Positions 50,372 to 59,435 are shown, numbered from the stretch's first letter. The stretch: DNA of 62,638 bases from Longilinea sp035560795 (GCA_035560795.1 DATMYV010000001.1:1-62638), one strand, 5' to 3'. Made by a program: numbers and translations. The notes: generated from the sequence alone by a model not told the origin.

Positions 50372-51343
50372 ATGAAACGGTTTCCAGTAATCATCATTCC
50401 TGTGCTCGTCCTTCTTGTTCTGATTCTTGCTCTCGCGCATACCGGCAGTATTTCCGCCAATGCAGCAATCCAGGCGCAAAGCGATGACGATATTATTCGC
50501 GGCGCCAGGTTATACGACAACTGGTTTGCCTTGTTGGGCGTTAATGTCCCCGCCGGGAACATGCCGCTCTGGGCGACTCAGACCACCAATACGCGCAGCG
50601 GAGCCGACACCTGGCGCTGCGTTACCTGCCATGGCTGGGATTACCAGGGCAAAGACGGCGCGTTCCGTTCGGGCGACAATTTCACCGGATTTCCAGGAAT
50701 TTTTCCAGCCCAGAACAATGACCTGCGTGGCGTCCTTTCAGGCAACCTAAATCCCCAACATGATTTCAGTTCTTATCTGAGCTCAACCGATATCGACGCG
50801 CTGGTCGCATTTATTCAGGCCGGCACCATCGATGACAACCAGTTTATCGATCTGGTTTCCCTCAAAGTGCTAAACGGCGATTCTGCCAATGGTAAGACCA
50901 GGTACGACAGCAGTTGTGCGAAATGCCATGGCAATGACGGAACAGCAATGGTCTTTCGCATGGAAGGCCAAAATGTAACCCTGGGGACTTTGGCGGTGAC
51001 CAACCCATGGCGTTTCCTCCACCGTACCCGCTTCGGCACAGCGACTGCACCCGATATGCCTATCGGGCGGTCACTCGGTTGGAGCGCGCAGGATGGCCGG
51101 GATGTGCTGTACTACGCACAGTCATTCCCCTCCGGCCTGCCGTCCAATCAAAGTACTCCCTCGCTGGGCGGCCGCGAACAAACGCCGGTGGTTCAACCCG
51201 GCGGGCCGGCACAGGGCATCTTGGGCGGACTGCTGACGGCACTGGGCGCCATGGCCACCAGTCTGGGCTTTGCCATACTCCTCGGCGCTGTCCTGGTCGG
51301 TCTGATTTTCCTGGTTGTGTGGATCGTCCGCGGAAGAAAATAA
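50372..51343 (+). CDS. Membrane-bound diheme cytochrome c
   Basis: Exported cytochrome of 323 residues with two c-type heme motifs, CVTCH (83-87) and CAKCH (182-186). An N-terminal signal/anchor (FPVIIIPVLVLLVLILAL) and a C-terminal helix (LGFAILLGAVLVGLIFLVVWIV) place it at the outer face of the membrane. The start at 50372 has GGAGGAG 5 nt upstream; an in-frame ATG 33 nt earlier lacks this. It is the first gene of the ACIII-like cluster, 33 nt before actA. It might be an electron acceptor or an extra subunit. It is not one of the classic Act subunits. Confidence 0.85.
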   Translation: MKRFPVIIIPVLVLLVLILALAHTGSISANAAIQAQSDDDIIRGARLYDNWFALLGVNVPAGNMPLWATQTTNTRSGADTWRCVTCHGWDYQGKDGAFRSGDNFTGFPGIFPAQNNDLRGVLSGNLNPQHDFSSYLSSTDIDALVAFIQAGTIDDNQFIDLVSLKVLNGDSANGKTRYDSSCAKCHGNDGTAMVFRMEGQNVTLGTLAVTNPWRFLHRTRFGTATAPDMPIGRSLGWSAQDGRDVLYYAQSFPSGLPSNQSTPSLGGREQTPVVQPGGPAQGILGGLLTALGAMATSLGFAILLGAVLVGLIFLVVWIVRGRK

Positions 51344-51376
51344 CTCCCTTTACGCCAAAGAGAAAAGGAGCATTCT

Positions 51377-51913
51377 ATGGAGAAAAAGAAAGCCTGGTGG
51401 CAGCGGCCTGGCATCCGTATCGTGATTGGCCTGGTGCTGTTGATTCTGCTGGGCGGTGCAGTCGGAGGCGTGTACTACACCCAGATCCCGCCTGACCAGC
51501 CCATTCAGTTTCCCCATAACTTGCACGTTGGCGTCGGCGCAAAATGCACTTATTGCCACACCGGTGCTGCCACCGGACCCGTTGCCGGGTTGCCAAGCCC
51601 ATCCAAGTGTTGGGGATGCCACCAGCAAATCACGAAGAAATCGGCCGAATTGGATAAACTGGCTGCGTACGTTAAAGCTGGAAAATCGATCCCCTGGGTG
51701 CCGGTTGCCATCCAGCCCGATTTTGTTCACTTTAATCACCGCCCGCATATTGCAGCCGGTGTAGCCTGTGAAACCTGCCACGGCGATTTGACCAAAATGA
51801 CAGTCGCTGAGCCGCAAAAGGGTCAAAACATGGGCTGGTGTCTCAATTGCCACAAGAAAATGGCGCCCGAAAAATGGGTGCGCCTGTCTGACTGCGCCAC
51901 CTGCCATTATTAG
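51377..51913 (+). CDS. actA: Alternative complex III pentaheme cytochrome c subunit ActA
   Basis: Membrane-anchored multiheme cytochrome of 178 residues. An N-terminal helix (IVIGLVLLILLGGAVGGVYY) is followed by five CxxCH motifs: 57-61, 78-82, 131-135, 155-159 and 173-177, the last at the very C-terminus. Pentaheme ActA is a hallmark of alternative complex III, the quinol oxidase that replaces cytochrome bc1. It is followed by the ActB halves, ActC, ActD and ActE, which fixes the assignment. Confidence 0.92.
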   Translation: MEKKKAWWQRPGIRIVIGLVLLILLGGAVGGVYYTQIPPDQPIQFPHNLHVGVGAKCTYCHTGAATGPVAGLPSPSKCWGCHQQITKKSAELDKLAAYVKAGKSIPWVPVAIQPDFVHFNHRPHIAAGVACETCHGDLTKMTVAEPQKGQNMGWCLNCHKKMAPEKWVRLSDCATCHY

Positions 51914-51931
51914 TTCAGGAGCCAATTGAGT

Positions 51932-54076
51932 ATGAGCGAGAAAATTTCACGGCGCAATTTCTTGAAAATATCCAGTCTGGGCGTGGCGGCCGCAGCAGTG
52001 CTTACTGGATGCGGTCCGGCATCGCGTTATGTAATCCGCAAGCCGTATGCCACCATGCAGGAATACAACCAGACTGGCGAAAGCACTTATTACGCCACCA
52101 CCTGCCGCGAATGTGCAGCTGGCTGCGGGTTGATCATGCGGACCTTCGAAGGCCGGGCAATCAAGGCCGAAGGCAATCCGCAGCACCCGGTCAACCGCGG
52201 CAAGCTCTGTTCGCGCGGCCTGACTTCGGTTCAAGGACTCTACAATCCCGACCGGATTCGCGAGCCGCGCAAGGCAGCCGGTCGCGCATCCGGTAATTTT
52301 ATGGATATCACCTGGGATGAAGCATTAAGTACAGTCTCCAACCTGCTTGGGGGCGACCCCTCAGGCGTTGCGTTTTTACTGGGTTATCAACCGGATCACC
52401 TTTACGATCTAATCAAGGAAATTACGGTTGCGATGGGTGCTCCCGCCCCGGTCCGCTATGGAGCGTTGGGCATGTTCGAAGGACGCGCCACCCTGATCGA
52501 GGCTGCCCGCCAGGTAAGTGGTAAAGCCGGCTTGCCCTTCTTTGATTTGAACGGCTCCGATATGGTCTTTTCTTTCGGGGCCAACTTCCTCGAAACCTGG
52601 CTCTCGCCGTTGGCATACAGCCGCGGTTATGGCAATCTGCGTCAGGGAACGCTCGGCAAACGCGGTTACCTGATCTCTTTTGAAGCCCGTCAATCGGTCA
52701 CCTCGGGCGTGGCGGACGAATGGGTTCCGCTCATTCCGGGCAGCGAAAGCCTGGTTGCCAAGGCAATCGGGCGGTTGGCTGCCGAAATCAAGGGTCAAAC
52801 GGTCCCGACCGCATTTGCCGATCTGGACCTGGCGCAAGCTGCCATGCAATCCGGCGTCAGCGAAGAAAAATTGCATCATCTGGCCGAATTATTTGCCAGG
52901 GCTCAAAAACCGTTGGCATTGCCTGGCGGTCAGGCACTCGCCCATGCTGGCGGCCTGGCAGCTGCCAAGTCAATCCTGGCGCTCAATGCCATGGCAGGCT
53001 CGACTCTGACCTACCTGGCGGCTGAGGATGAATCAGCAGCCAGCCTGGAGGATGTCGAGGCGTTGGTGGCGCGCATGAAGTCCGGTGAAATCCAGACGCT
53101 CTTCATTCATGGGGTTAATCCAGTTTTCGAACTGCCGGCAGCACTGGGCTTCACCGATGCGTTAAAAAACGTGAAAGCTGTGGTCAGTTTCGCATCCTTC
53201 CCGGATGAAACCGCCCTGCTCAGCGATTGGACCTTGCCCGATCACACCGGTCTCGAATCGTTTGGCTATCAGCGCGTCCTGGCAGGCAGCGACCGGCCGG
53301 CATTATCCGCGCTTCAGCCGGTGGTTACCCCGTTATACAACACCCGCGCCACGGCAGATGTTCTGCTGGCAGCCGCCCGGTCGCGCGGCGGCGCAATGGC
53401 CGCAGCCATGGTTTACCAGGATGAGGTGGATTATATCCAGCAAAAAATCCTTCCCTTCATCAATGCTGGCGGTTTTTACACGGCGCCGGAAATTCTCACC
53501 TTCTGGTCATCCTGGCTGCAATACGGGGGTTGGTGGAAAGCCCGGCCGGAACCTGTTCAGGTCGATTTAAACGCGATTTTGGGCACATCCCTTCCAGTAG
53601 TATCCCCAGCCGCTGCCGTTGATGGAAAATTTTACTTTTTCAGTTTTCCCACCCAGATGGGCGATGGCAGCGGGGCAAACCGCCCATGGTTGCAGGAAAC
53701 TCCCGACCCGACCACCACCGTCATGTGGAACTCGTGGATCGAAATCCATCCTGACACAGCCGCGAAGCTGGGTTTACACGATGACGACGTTGTCAAGGTC
53801 AGCTCGGCAGCCGGCGAACTGGAGGCGGTGGTTTATCTCTTCCCCGCCATCCGGCCGGATACGGTCGCCATTCCTTTCGGTCAAGGGCACACCGCACTGG
53901 GCCGCTATGCCGAGGGTCGGGGAGCAAACCCCGCCGCATTATTCGAAATCCGCAAAAATGAGGCCGGCGATCTTGCCCACGGCGACACGCAAGTCAGCAT
54001 CACGCCCACCGGCAAGCGCCGCCCGTTGGCGCGACTTGAAAGCCGTGAAGGCGTCTACGGCGATCACGCCGGGTAA
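51932..54076 (+). CDS. actB1: Alternative complex III subunit ActB, molybdopterin-oxidoreductase-like half
   Basis: Large peripheral subunit, 714 residues, homologous to molybdopterin oxidoreductases. In most species it is fused to an Fe-S domain as one ActB; here it ends before that and the Fe-S part is a separate gene. It starts with a twin-arginine-like signal (SRRNFLK) that continues into a lipobox-like LTGC (Cys27). A cysteine set C58-x2-C61-x3-C65-x27-C93 is present, the pattern that binds [4Fe-4S] in this superfamily. The ATG at 51932 is chosen; AGGAG lies 10 nt upstream, and a TTG 6 nt earlier is too close to it. Cofactor content is not certain. Confidence 0.9.
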   Translation: MSEKISRRNFLKISSLGVAAAAVLTGCGPASRYVIRKPYATMQEYNQTGESTYYATTCRECAAGCGLIMRTFEGRAIKAEGNPQHPVNRGKLCSRGLTSVQGLYNPDRIREPRKAAGRASGNFMDITWDEALSTVSNLLGGDPSGVAFLLGYQPDHLYDLIKEITVAMGAPAPVRYGALGMFEGRATLIEAARQVSGKAGLPFFDLNGSDMVFSFGANFLETWLSPLAYSRGYGNLRQGTLGKRGYLISFEARQSVTSGVADEWVPLIPGSESLVAKAIGRLAAEIKGQTVPTAFADLDLAQAAMQSGVSEEKLHHLAELFARAQKPLALPGGQALAHAGGLAAAKSILALNAMAGSTLTYLAAEDESAASLEDVEALVARMKSGEIQTLFIHGVNPVFELPAALGFTDALKNVKAVVSFASFPDETALLSDWTLPDHTGLESFGYQRVLAGSDRPALSALQPVVTPLYNTRATADVLLAAARSRGGAMAAAMVYQDEVDYIQQKILPFINAGGFYTAPEILTFWSSWLQYGGWWKARPEPVQVDLNAILGTSLPVVSPAAAVDGKFYFFSFPTQMGDGSGANRPWLQETPDPTTTVMWNSWIEIHPDTAAKLGLHDDDVVKVSSAAGELEAVVYLFPAIRPDTVAIPFGQGHTALGRYAEGRGANPAALFEIRKNEAGDLAHGDTQVSITPTGKRRPLARLESREGVYGDHAG

Positions 54077-54106
54077 ATTATTGTTAGGGAAACTACAAGG
54101 AGCGCA

Positions 54107-54823
54107 ATGATGGCTGAACAACCAACCAAAAAATGGGGTCTCGTGATCGACCTGGACCGCTGTTCCGGCTGCCAGGCCTGTGTCACGGCCTGTTCCATGG
54201 AAAACAATATTCCCTTTACCGGCGAAGACGAGGTTGCCTACGGACGCGGCATGCACTGGATCAGGGTACAGCGCTATTGGAAAGGCGAATATCCCGAGGT
54301 TAAACCAGATCACAACCCTGTCATGTGCCAGCAGTGCGGAAACGCGCCGTGCGAACCGGTCTGCCCGGTATTTGCCTCGGTTCACAGCGAAGAAGAGCAA
54401 ATCAACGTGCAGGTATACAACCGCTGCATTGGCACCCGCTACTGCGCCAACAACTGCCCGTACGTTGCCCGTACCTTCAACTGGTTCGACTATGAAATTC
54501 CAGCGCCTATGAATTACTACCTCAATCCGGATGTGACCGTTCGCCGGCGCGGCGTCATGGAAAAATGCACCTTCTGCGTCCAGCGCATCAAGCACGGCGA
54601 AGATGTAGCCTCGGCCGAAGGCCGGGCGCTGGAAGATGGCGAAGTGATGACGGCCTGCCAGCAAGCCTGTCCAACCGATGCAATTGTCTTTGGCGACCTG
54701 AGCAGCCCTGAAAGCCGGGTAAGTAAACTGGCCCGCAGCGAGCGCGGTTACCACATCTTCGAAGAACTCGGTACTTTACCTAGTGTAACTTACCTGAAGG
54801 GAGGCGGCTACTATGGCGGTTGA
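54107..54823 (+). CDS. actB2: Alternative complex III subunit ActB, iron-sulfur half
   Basis: Fe-S electron-transfer protein of 238 residues with four ferredoxin-like cysteine groups: DRCSGCQACVTAC, CQQCGNAPCEPVC, CIGTRYCANNC and KCTFCVQRI with the closing CQQACPT. This equals the C-terminal domain of fused ActB and NrfC/PsrB-type proteins. It has no signal of its own, so export would depend on partnership with the twin-arginine-type half upstream. AAGGAGC precedes two adjacent ATG codons. Its last 11 nt overlap actC, so coupling is expected. Confidence 0.92.
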   Translation: MMAEQPTKKWGLVIDLDRCSGCQACVTACSMENNIPFTGEDEVAYGRGMHWIRVQRYWKGEYPEVKPDHNPVMCQQCGNAPCEPVCPVFASVHSEEEQINVQVYNRCIGTRYCANNCPYVARTFNWFDYEIPAPMNYYLNPDVTVRRRGVMEKCTFCVQRIKHGEDVASAEGRALEDGEVMTACQQACPTDAIVFGDLSSPESRVSKLARSERGYHIFEELGTLPSVTYLKGGGYYGG

Positions 54824-56258
54824 TGTCAAAATCCTTGGCAATGCTTCCAAATCAGCCGAACGGCGCGAGGAGGATGAACGCCAGGAGCACCTGATGCTCG
54901 ATCCCAAACCGCGCGAGGAGATGAACCGCATGGTCATTGAGACCATGACGCATACCACCAAACGTTATTGGATGGTGGTCGGCACGCTGGCTTTACTGGT
55001 GGCCGTTTGCCTTTTCGGCGCCTGGGCTAACATGATTGCAACCGGTGTTGGCGTGCTCGGTATTCGCCGCCCAATCTTCTGGGGCGTGCTCATTGTCACC
55101 TTTGTGTTCTGGATCGGCATCAGCCACGCGGGCACCTTTGTTTCAGCCATCCTGCGCGTTTTCAAAGCCGAATATCGGCGCCCGTTCACTCGTGCCGCTG
55201 AATTGATGACTACGTTCGGTTTGGCCGCCGGCGCCCTGTATCCACTCATTCACCTGGGCCGCGTGTGGGTCTTTTACTGGATGGTACCGTATCCCAACGC
55301 ACGCCAGTTATGGCCCAATTTCCGTTCGCCGCTGGTATGGGACTTCCTGGCCATCACCACTTACCTGCTCTCCAGTACCATCTACCTCTATCTGCCGCTG
55401 ATCCCAGACCTGGCCATGGCGCGCGACCGCACCAAAGGTTGGCGGCATGCCATTTATAAAGTGCTGGCACTGAATTGGCGCGGCACCGAAATGGAATGGC
55501 ACCGCTTGCGCAAGGGAATTCAAATCTTTGCCTTTGCCATCATCCCGGTCATGTTCTCGGTGCATACCATCGTGTCCTGGGATTTTGCCGTGGCAATGAC
55601 AGGCGGCTGGCATTCCACCATTTTTGGGCCCTACTTTATTGTCGGCGCAATCCTTTCAGGCGTGTCGGCAGTCGTGACGATCCTTTATGTGCTGCAAAAG
55701 ACGTTGAAGAACATGGATTACTTCATCCGCCGCGAACACTTCGACGCGTTGGGTAAGCTCATCCTGGTATTCTCGATGGCCTGGGCTTATTTCTTCTTCA
55801 ATGAGTATTTGTTGAACTGGTACGGCGGAGAAAAGGTGGTCAAGGATATCCTCACCGCGCACGCCACCGGTCCATCGGCCTGGGTCTGGTACCTGATGTT
55901 GATCTGCAATGTCGCCATCCCCTGGCTCACCCTGTGGAATAAGCGCATCCGCACCACTCCCTGGCTGATGGCGATCATCACCGTGCTGATCAACGTCGGT
56001 ATGTACGCCGAACGCTACACCATCATTCCGCTAACGCTCGGCCACCAGCGCATGCCCTTCGACTGGGGCATTTACAACCCGCGCCTGACTGAACTGCTCA
56101 TTCCGTTGGGAACATTGTTCCTGTTCATGCTGCTTTACATGCTGGCCTCCCGCTTCATCCCATTGGTACCAGTGTGGGAAGTGCAGGAAGGCCAGGCGGC
56201 TCACACGCTGCGAAAGGTCGGCAAGGTTAAAGTACCTAGCGTGAGCGAGCTGGAGTGA
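54813..56258 (+). CDS. actC: Alternative complex III NrfD-like membrane subunit ActC
   Basis: Polytopic quinol-binding subunit of 481 residues, about ten membrane helices, NrfD/PsrC family. The cytoplasmic N-terminus is charged (about 60 residues) and the first helix is WMVVGTLALLVAVCLFGAW. Motifs GISHAGTFVSAILRVFKAEYRRP and the later VAIPWLTLWNKRIRT are typical for ActC. Overlaps actB2 by 11 nt and is followed by actD after 10 nt. In canonical complexes a second NrfD-like subunit, ActF, accompanies it; none is found in this window. Confidence 0.93.
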   Translation: MAVDVKILGNASKSAERREEDERQEHLMLDPKPREEMNRMVIETMTHTTKRYWMVVGTLALLVAVCLFGAWANMIATGVGVLGIRRPIFWGVLIVTFVFWIGISHAGTFVSAILRVFKAEYRRPFTRAAELMTTFGLAAGALYPLIHLGRVWVFYWMVPYPNARQLWPNFRSPLVWDFLAITTYLLSSTIYLYLPLIPDLAMARDRTKGWRHAIYKVLALNWRGTEMEWHRLRKGIQIFAFAIIPVMFSVHTIVSWDFAVAMTGGWHSTIFGPYFIVGAILSGVSAVVTILYVLQKTLKNMDYFIRREHFDALGKLILVFSMAWAYFFFNEYLLNWYGGEKVVKDILTAHATGPSAWVWYLMLICNVAIPWLTLWNKRIRTTPWLMAIITVLINVGMYAERYTIIPLTLGHQRMPFDWGIYNPRLTELLIPLGTLFLFMLLYMLASRFIPLVPVWEVQEGQAAHTLRKVGKVKVPSVSELE

Positions 56259-56268
56259 GGAGGCTGAT

Positions 56269-56799
56269 ATGCCAAAAGAACCTGTACATCTCGCAATTTT
56301 CAAAGAAGACCGCATCGATGACGCCGCTGAGGCCGTTGAACGGTTAAGAGGATTGGGCATTGCCGACAAGGATATGTCCATTCTCTCCGGCATTCCTTAC
56401 TCCGAACACATCCTGGGCCGGCCGATGAACTGGACGCGCATCGGATTGATCGGCATGGGCGGCGCATTGGTCGGTTTTGTAATCGCGCTTGCGCTCTCCC
56501 TGGGCACCCAATCCCTTTATCCCATCCGGGTGGGCAACCAGCCTTTCTGGGCTATTCCAACCTCCATCGTGGTGGTCTTCGAACTCACCATGCTTGGATT
56601 GCTGATCAGCACCTTTATCGGGGTGTTCGTCGAAACGATCACTCCCAGTTATGGTCCGAAGGGATACGACCCCAGGGTTAGCGACGGCAATATTGCCATT
56701 CTGTTCACTTGCCCGCCGGACCTGGATGAACAAATCCACGCCGCTTTAGCTCCACTCGGAGCTGAACTTGAGCACCGCTCGGAGGTAAAGAACCTATGA
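56269..56799 (+). CDS. actD: Alternative complex III membrane subunit ActD (DUF3341)
   Basis: Small membrane subunit of 176 residues with two helices, WTRIGLIGMGGALVGFVIALALSLG and IPTSIVVVFELTMLGLLISTFIGVF. The flanking PYSEHILGRP and the C-terminal ISDGNIAILF-like end are typical for DUF3341 proteins, which are ActD. Its C-terminus overlaps the next start by 4 nt. Its exact role in the complex is structural as far as known. Confidence 0.92.
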   Translation: MPKEPVHLAIFKEDRIDDAAEAVERLRGLGIADKDMSILSGIPYSEHILGRPMNWTRIGLIGMGGALVGFVIALALSLGTQSLYPIRVGNQPFWAIPTSIVVVFELTMLGLLISTFIGVFVETITPSYGPKGYDPRVSDGNIAILFTCPPDLDEQIHAALAPLGAELEHRSEVKNL

Positions 56800-57305
56800 T
56801 TAAACGGCTAATCCTGGTTTTAGGTTTGATTATGGTGCCCTTGCTGGCCGGGCTGTTGCTTACATACGATGTAATAAAAATAGACTGGATCAGCTTTATG
56901 GAAATCCAGCCGTCCTTTCACGCCCAGGAGGATCCGCTTCCGCTGCCAGCACGCTCGGTGCCAGTACAGGGAGCGGCCTACATCGCTGGATTAGGCGCTC
57001 CGGTAAATCCCATTGTTGCTGATGAAGCCTCCCTGGCACGCGGCAAGGCTGCCTTTGAGGTCTCCTGCGCACTGTGCCACGGCGCCGATGGCAAGGGGAC
57101 AGGACCATTTTCGGCCTTCCTGAAAAATAAACCTGTCAACCTGTTGGAGGGCAAACCGCTGACCAATAGTGACGGCGCCATTTTCCTCACGATTACCAAT
57201 GGCGTGGAAGGGCGCATGCCCGCCTTGATCGAAAACCTGCCCACCACCAGCGCGCGCTGGGACGTGGTCAACTACGTGCGATCGCTGCAGGCGGCAGGCA
57301 AGTAA
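56796..57305 (+). CDS. actE: Alternative complex III monoheme cytochrome c subunit ActE
   Basis: Membrane-anchored monoheme cytochrome of 169 residues. The N-terminal helix (LILVLGLIMVPLLAGLLLTY) lacks a lipobox, so anchoring is by the helix. The heme site is CALCH (91-95) and the axial Met is probably in GRMPALIENL. The location after actD with a 4-nt overlap matches the canonical order. It is the last gene before a strong terminator, so the cluster ends without ActF. Confidence 0.9.
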   Translation: MIKRLILVLGLIMVPLLAGLLLTYDVIKIDWISFMEIQPSFHAQEDPLPLPARSVPVQGAAYIAGLGAPVNPIVADEASLARGKAAFEVSCALCHGADGKGTGPFSAFLKNKPVNLLEGKPLTNSDGAIFLTITNGVEGRMPALIENLPTTSARWDVVNYVRSLQAAGK

Positions 57306-57327
57306 CTAAAAGTATTACCGAATCAAG

Positions 57328-57360
57328 AACGGCGGAAATATACTCCGCCGTTTCTTTTTT
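57328..57360 (+). terminator. Intrinsic terminator of the ACIII cluster
   Basis: AACGGCGGA / TCCGCCGTT stem, 7-nt loop, followed by TTCTTTTTT, 23 nt after the actE stop. Confidence 0.88.
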
Positions 57361-57416
57361 AATCTGTCTATTTCTTAGAGCTCTTTCTTCTCAGTGTCCT
57401 CTGTGGTTGGCTTCGC

Positions 57417-57932
57417 TTATCTTCTTATATCGTCGATCCGCCGTTGAATATACGCCGAGAAGTGACCCCGGTAGCGCAGCTGTAACTCTTCGAGCTGCCA
57501 GTCCTGTCCGGTGATAACGCCTCTACACAATGGATCACCGCAGTGGCACTCGAAAGTGTCGTAATCGCTGCCATCGGTGGTAGCATAATCAAAGGTAATT
57601 TCCTCGCCTGCATCGATCCGTCGCCGAGCCAGCAGGCTGATTTGTCCAGAGATCCAGGCATTCGGGTTACAGGAGTGGTTGACAGAATCGCCAGCGTCCC
57701 CTTCTTCGACCGACCATAAATACACGTCCTCGTCCACCTGCAGCCCGTGGCAGTTATCCGCCTTTGGCAACCTGGCTATCTGTTCGCCGGTGCGGATTTC
57801 ACCGCCCCACACAACCAGCAATTCGCCTTCAGCAACCGGTTGTTTGGCAAAAAGACCCAGCCCGCCCTTTTCCGGCAGCACGCGCACCTCCAGATTTGAA
57901 TTGACGTATGAATAGATCGAAACAGGTGGCAA
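57417..57932 (-). CDS. SET-domain protein (lysine methyltransferase-like) with post-SET cysteines
   Basis: Cytoplasmic protein of 171 residues. It has the SET-domain core: KGGLGLFAKQPVAEGELL, NHSCNPN (85-91) and EITFDY (111-116), which are the SAM- and lysine-binding elements. A post-SET-like cysteine cluster follows (Cys129, Cys131, Cys136). SET enzymes methylate protein lysines in eukaryotes; bacterial members are fewer and mostly uncharacterised, and the substrate here is unknown. It is convergent with the ACIII cluster and lies 38 nt downstream of the Fe-S protein gene, so it may be cotranscribed with that gene. Confidence 0.87.
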   Translation of the reverse strand: MPPVSIYSYVNSNLEVRVLPEKGGLGLFAKQPVAEGELLVVWGGEIRTGEQIARLPKADNCHGLQVDEDVYLWSVEEGDAGDSVNHSCNPNAWISGQISLLARRRIDAGEEITFDYATTDGSDYDTFECHCGDPLCRGVITGQDWQLEELQLRYRGHFSAYIQRRIDDIRR

Positions 57933-57970
57933 GACAACACCTCCATCATGGAAATCCTGGAAATTCGCGT

Positions 57971-59233
57971 TTAGACCTGCACGCGCTGGATCAAGGCCTC
58001 CAGATAGCGCGATTTAACCTGCCGCGTTGCAAGTACCTGCTTGAGCGGCGGCATTTTTAGAATGGCTCCCAGCAGCAGCGCCAGCGCCCGCTGGCTGAAC
58101 AAGACCCGATTGTCAAAGATCAGGTCCTGAAGTTTGCCGCGCTCGATCGCCATCAGCACGATGCGGTGCACCCCGTTTAGCGGCGTGATCACGCGTTCTG
58201 CTCGCGGGGCCAATTTCAAACCACCGTTCAGACAATTGCGTACGCACACGCCACAGCCCAGGCAGAGCTCCTCGGTCAGGCGGGCCAGTTTGCGATTTGG
58301 TCGCTGTGCATCGTTGGCAGAAACCAATCCCATCGCCTCCACCGGGCAGGCCGCGCTGCACTTGCCGCAGCCGCTGCACAGCTCGCGATCCACAACGGGC
58401 AAATAGTTGCTGGTGGTGATCGGCCGCAAAGCACTGAAGCGCCGCTGCGCAATCAGCGCTTCACAGCAGCAGCCGCAGCAATTGCATATAAAGCTGACGC
58501 CCTCACGCGTATTTTCGCCAAACTGCACCAGGTTGTTCTCATAGGCCTGCTGCAGCAGATCCAACCCCTCGGACGGGTCTACCGCGCGCCCGTAGCCATG
58601 CCGGACGAGCGAAGCGGCTGTACCTCCGAAAGTCATGCAGATATTCTTGGGCGCGGAACAGTCTTTGCCGACCTTAGCCATCTTGTGGCGGCAGTAGCAC
58701 AGCCCGATGGCACGTGCCGATGCTGTGCGGATCACCTCGCTGGCGCGTTCATAATCCAGCACCGTCACCTGCGGCAGCACCGGTTCGTGGACGAAGACGC
58801 GTCCAGGTTGAGTCTCGCCCCCGCTGAACAGACTGCGCATGAAGTCATCTTCTGTGGTGCAATACTGCGTATACAGCTCGGCCAGAAGCTGCTGGTCAAC
58901 ATCGTCGCGCACGCGCATCATTGAAAACTCAAAGAAACCTGCCATGGGCGGCGGCAACGTGTACACCGTTTCTCCGTGCTGCTCGGCGTCCAGTAAAATA
59001 GCCTTATCCGCCAAACCATCCAGCACCTTGCGTGCCTCAGTCAGATCCATTTTCCAAATTCGGCTTGCATCAGCCGCCGTAAAGGGTTTGATCGGCAGCT
59101 GCGCCGCCAATCCGGCTTCACGCTCGCTGAACAGGATTTTCAAGATGGCATAGAGGGAATCACTCGGCGGTGCGCCTTGCGGAAAACGGTTGAGGCGTTC
59201 AACCAGGTGGGCATACGGAGCAGGCTGGTTCAT
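57971..59233 (-). CDS. Iron-sulfur protein with N-terminal helix-turn-helix-like region
   Basis: Protein of 420 residues. The N-terminal part (about 1-110) looks like a winged-helix region (FTAADASRIWKMDLTEARKVLDGLADKAILL). A middle segment has CYCRHKMAKVGKDCS and CMTFGG, followed by an extraordinary cysteine cluster CNCCGCCCE. Two ferredoxin motifs follow: CSGCGKCSAACPVEAM and CLGCGVCVRNCLNGG. This combination occurs in anaerobes as an Fe-S protein of unknown role. It may couple redox state to DNA binding, but that is inference. It lies upstream of the SET gene in the same direction. Confidence 0.75.
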   Translation of the reverse strand: MNQPAPYAHLVERLNRFPQGAPPSDSLYAILKILFSEREAGLAAQLPIKPFTAADASRIWKMDLTEARKVLDGLADKAILLDAEQHGETVYTLPPPMAGFFEFSMMRVRDDVDQQLLAELYTQYCTTEDDFMRSLFSGGETQPGRVFVHEPVLPQVTVLDYERASEVIRTASARAIGLCYCRHKMAKVGKDCSAPKNICMTFGGTAASLVRHGYGRAVDPSEGLDLLQQAYENNLVQFGENTREGVSFICNCCGCCCEALIAQRRFSALRPITTSNYLPVVDRELCSGCGKCSAACPVEAMGLVSANDAQRPNRKLARLTEELCLGCGVCVRNCLNGGLKLAPRAERVITPLNGVHRIVLMAIERGKLQDLIFDNRVLFSQRALALLLGAILKMPPLKQVLATRQVKSRYLEALIQRVQV

Positions 59234-59402
59234 GTCATAACTCCAATAAGCTACAAGTAGATATCATCTATTCAGCTGGAACTTGATCATTCTATTCATT
59301 TGATGTTTTCAATCTGGGATAGATGTGATTATAGTCATTCCTGCTGAAATTCAACAGGTCCAGGACTTTTAAATAATTCCATCATCCAAATGCCAGGAAA
59401 CA

Positions 59403-59435
59403 AAAAAGCTGTTAGCGGTGAGCGCTCAGCTTTTT
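59403..59435. terminator. Bidirectional hairpin terminator
   Basis: AAAAAGCTG / CAGCTTTTT stem with a structured loop, A-rich on one side and T-rich on the other. Confidence 0.6.
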
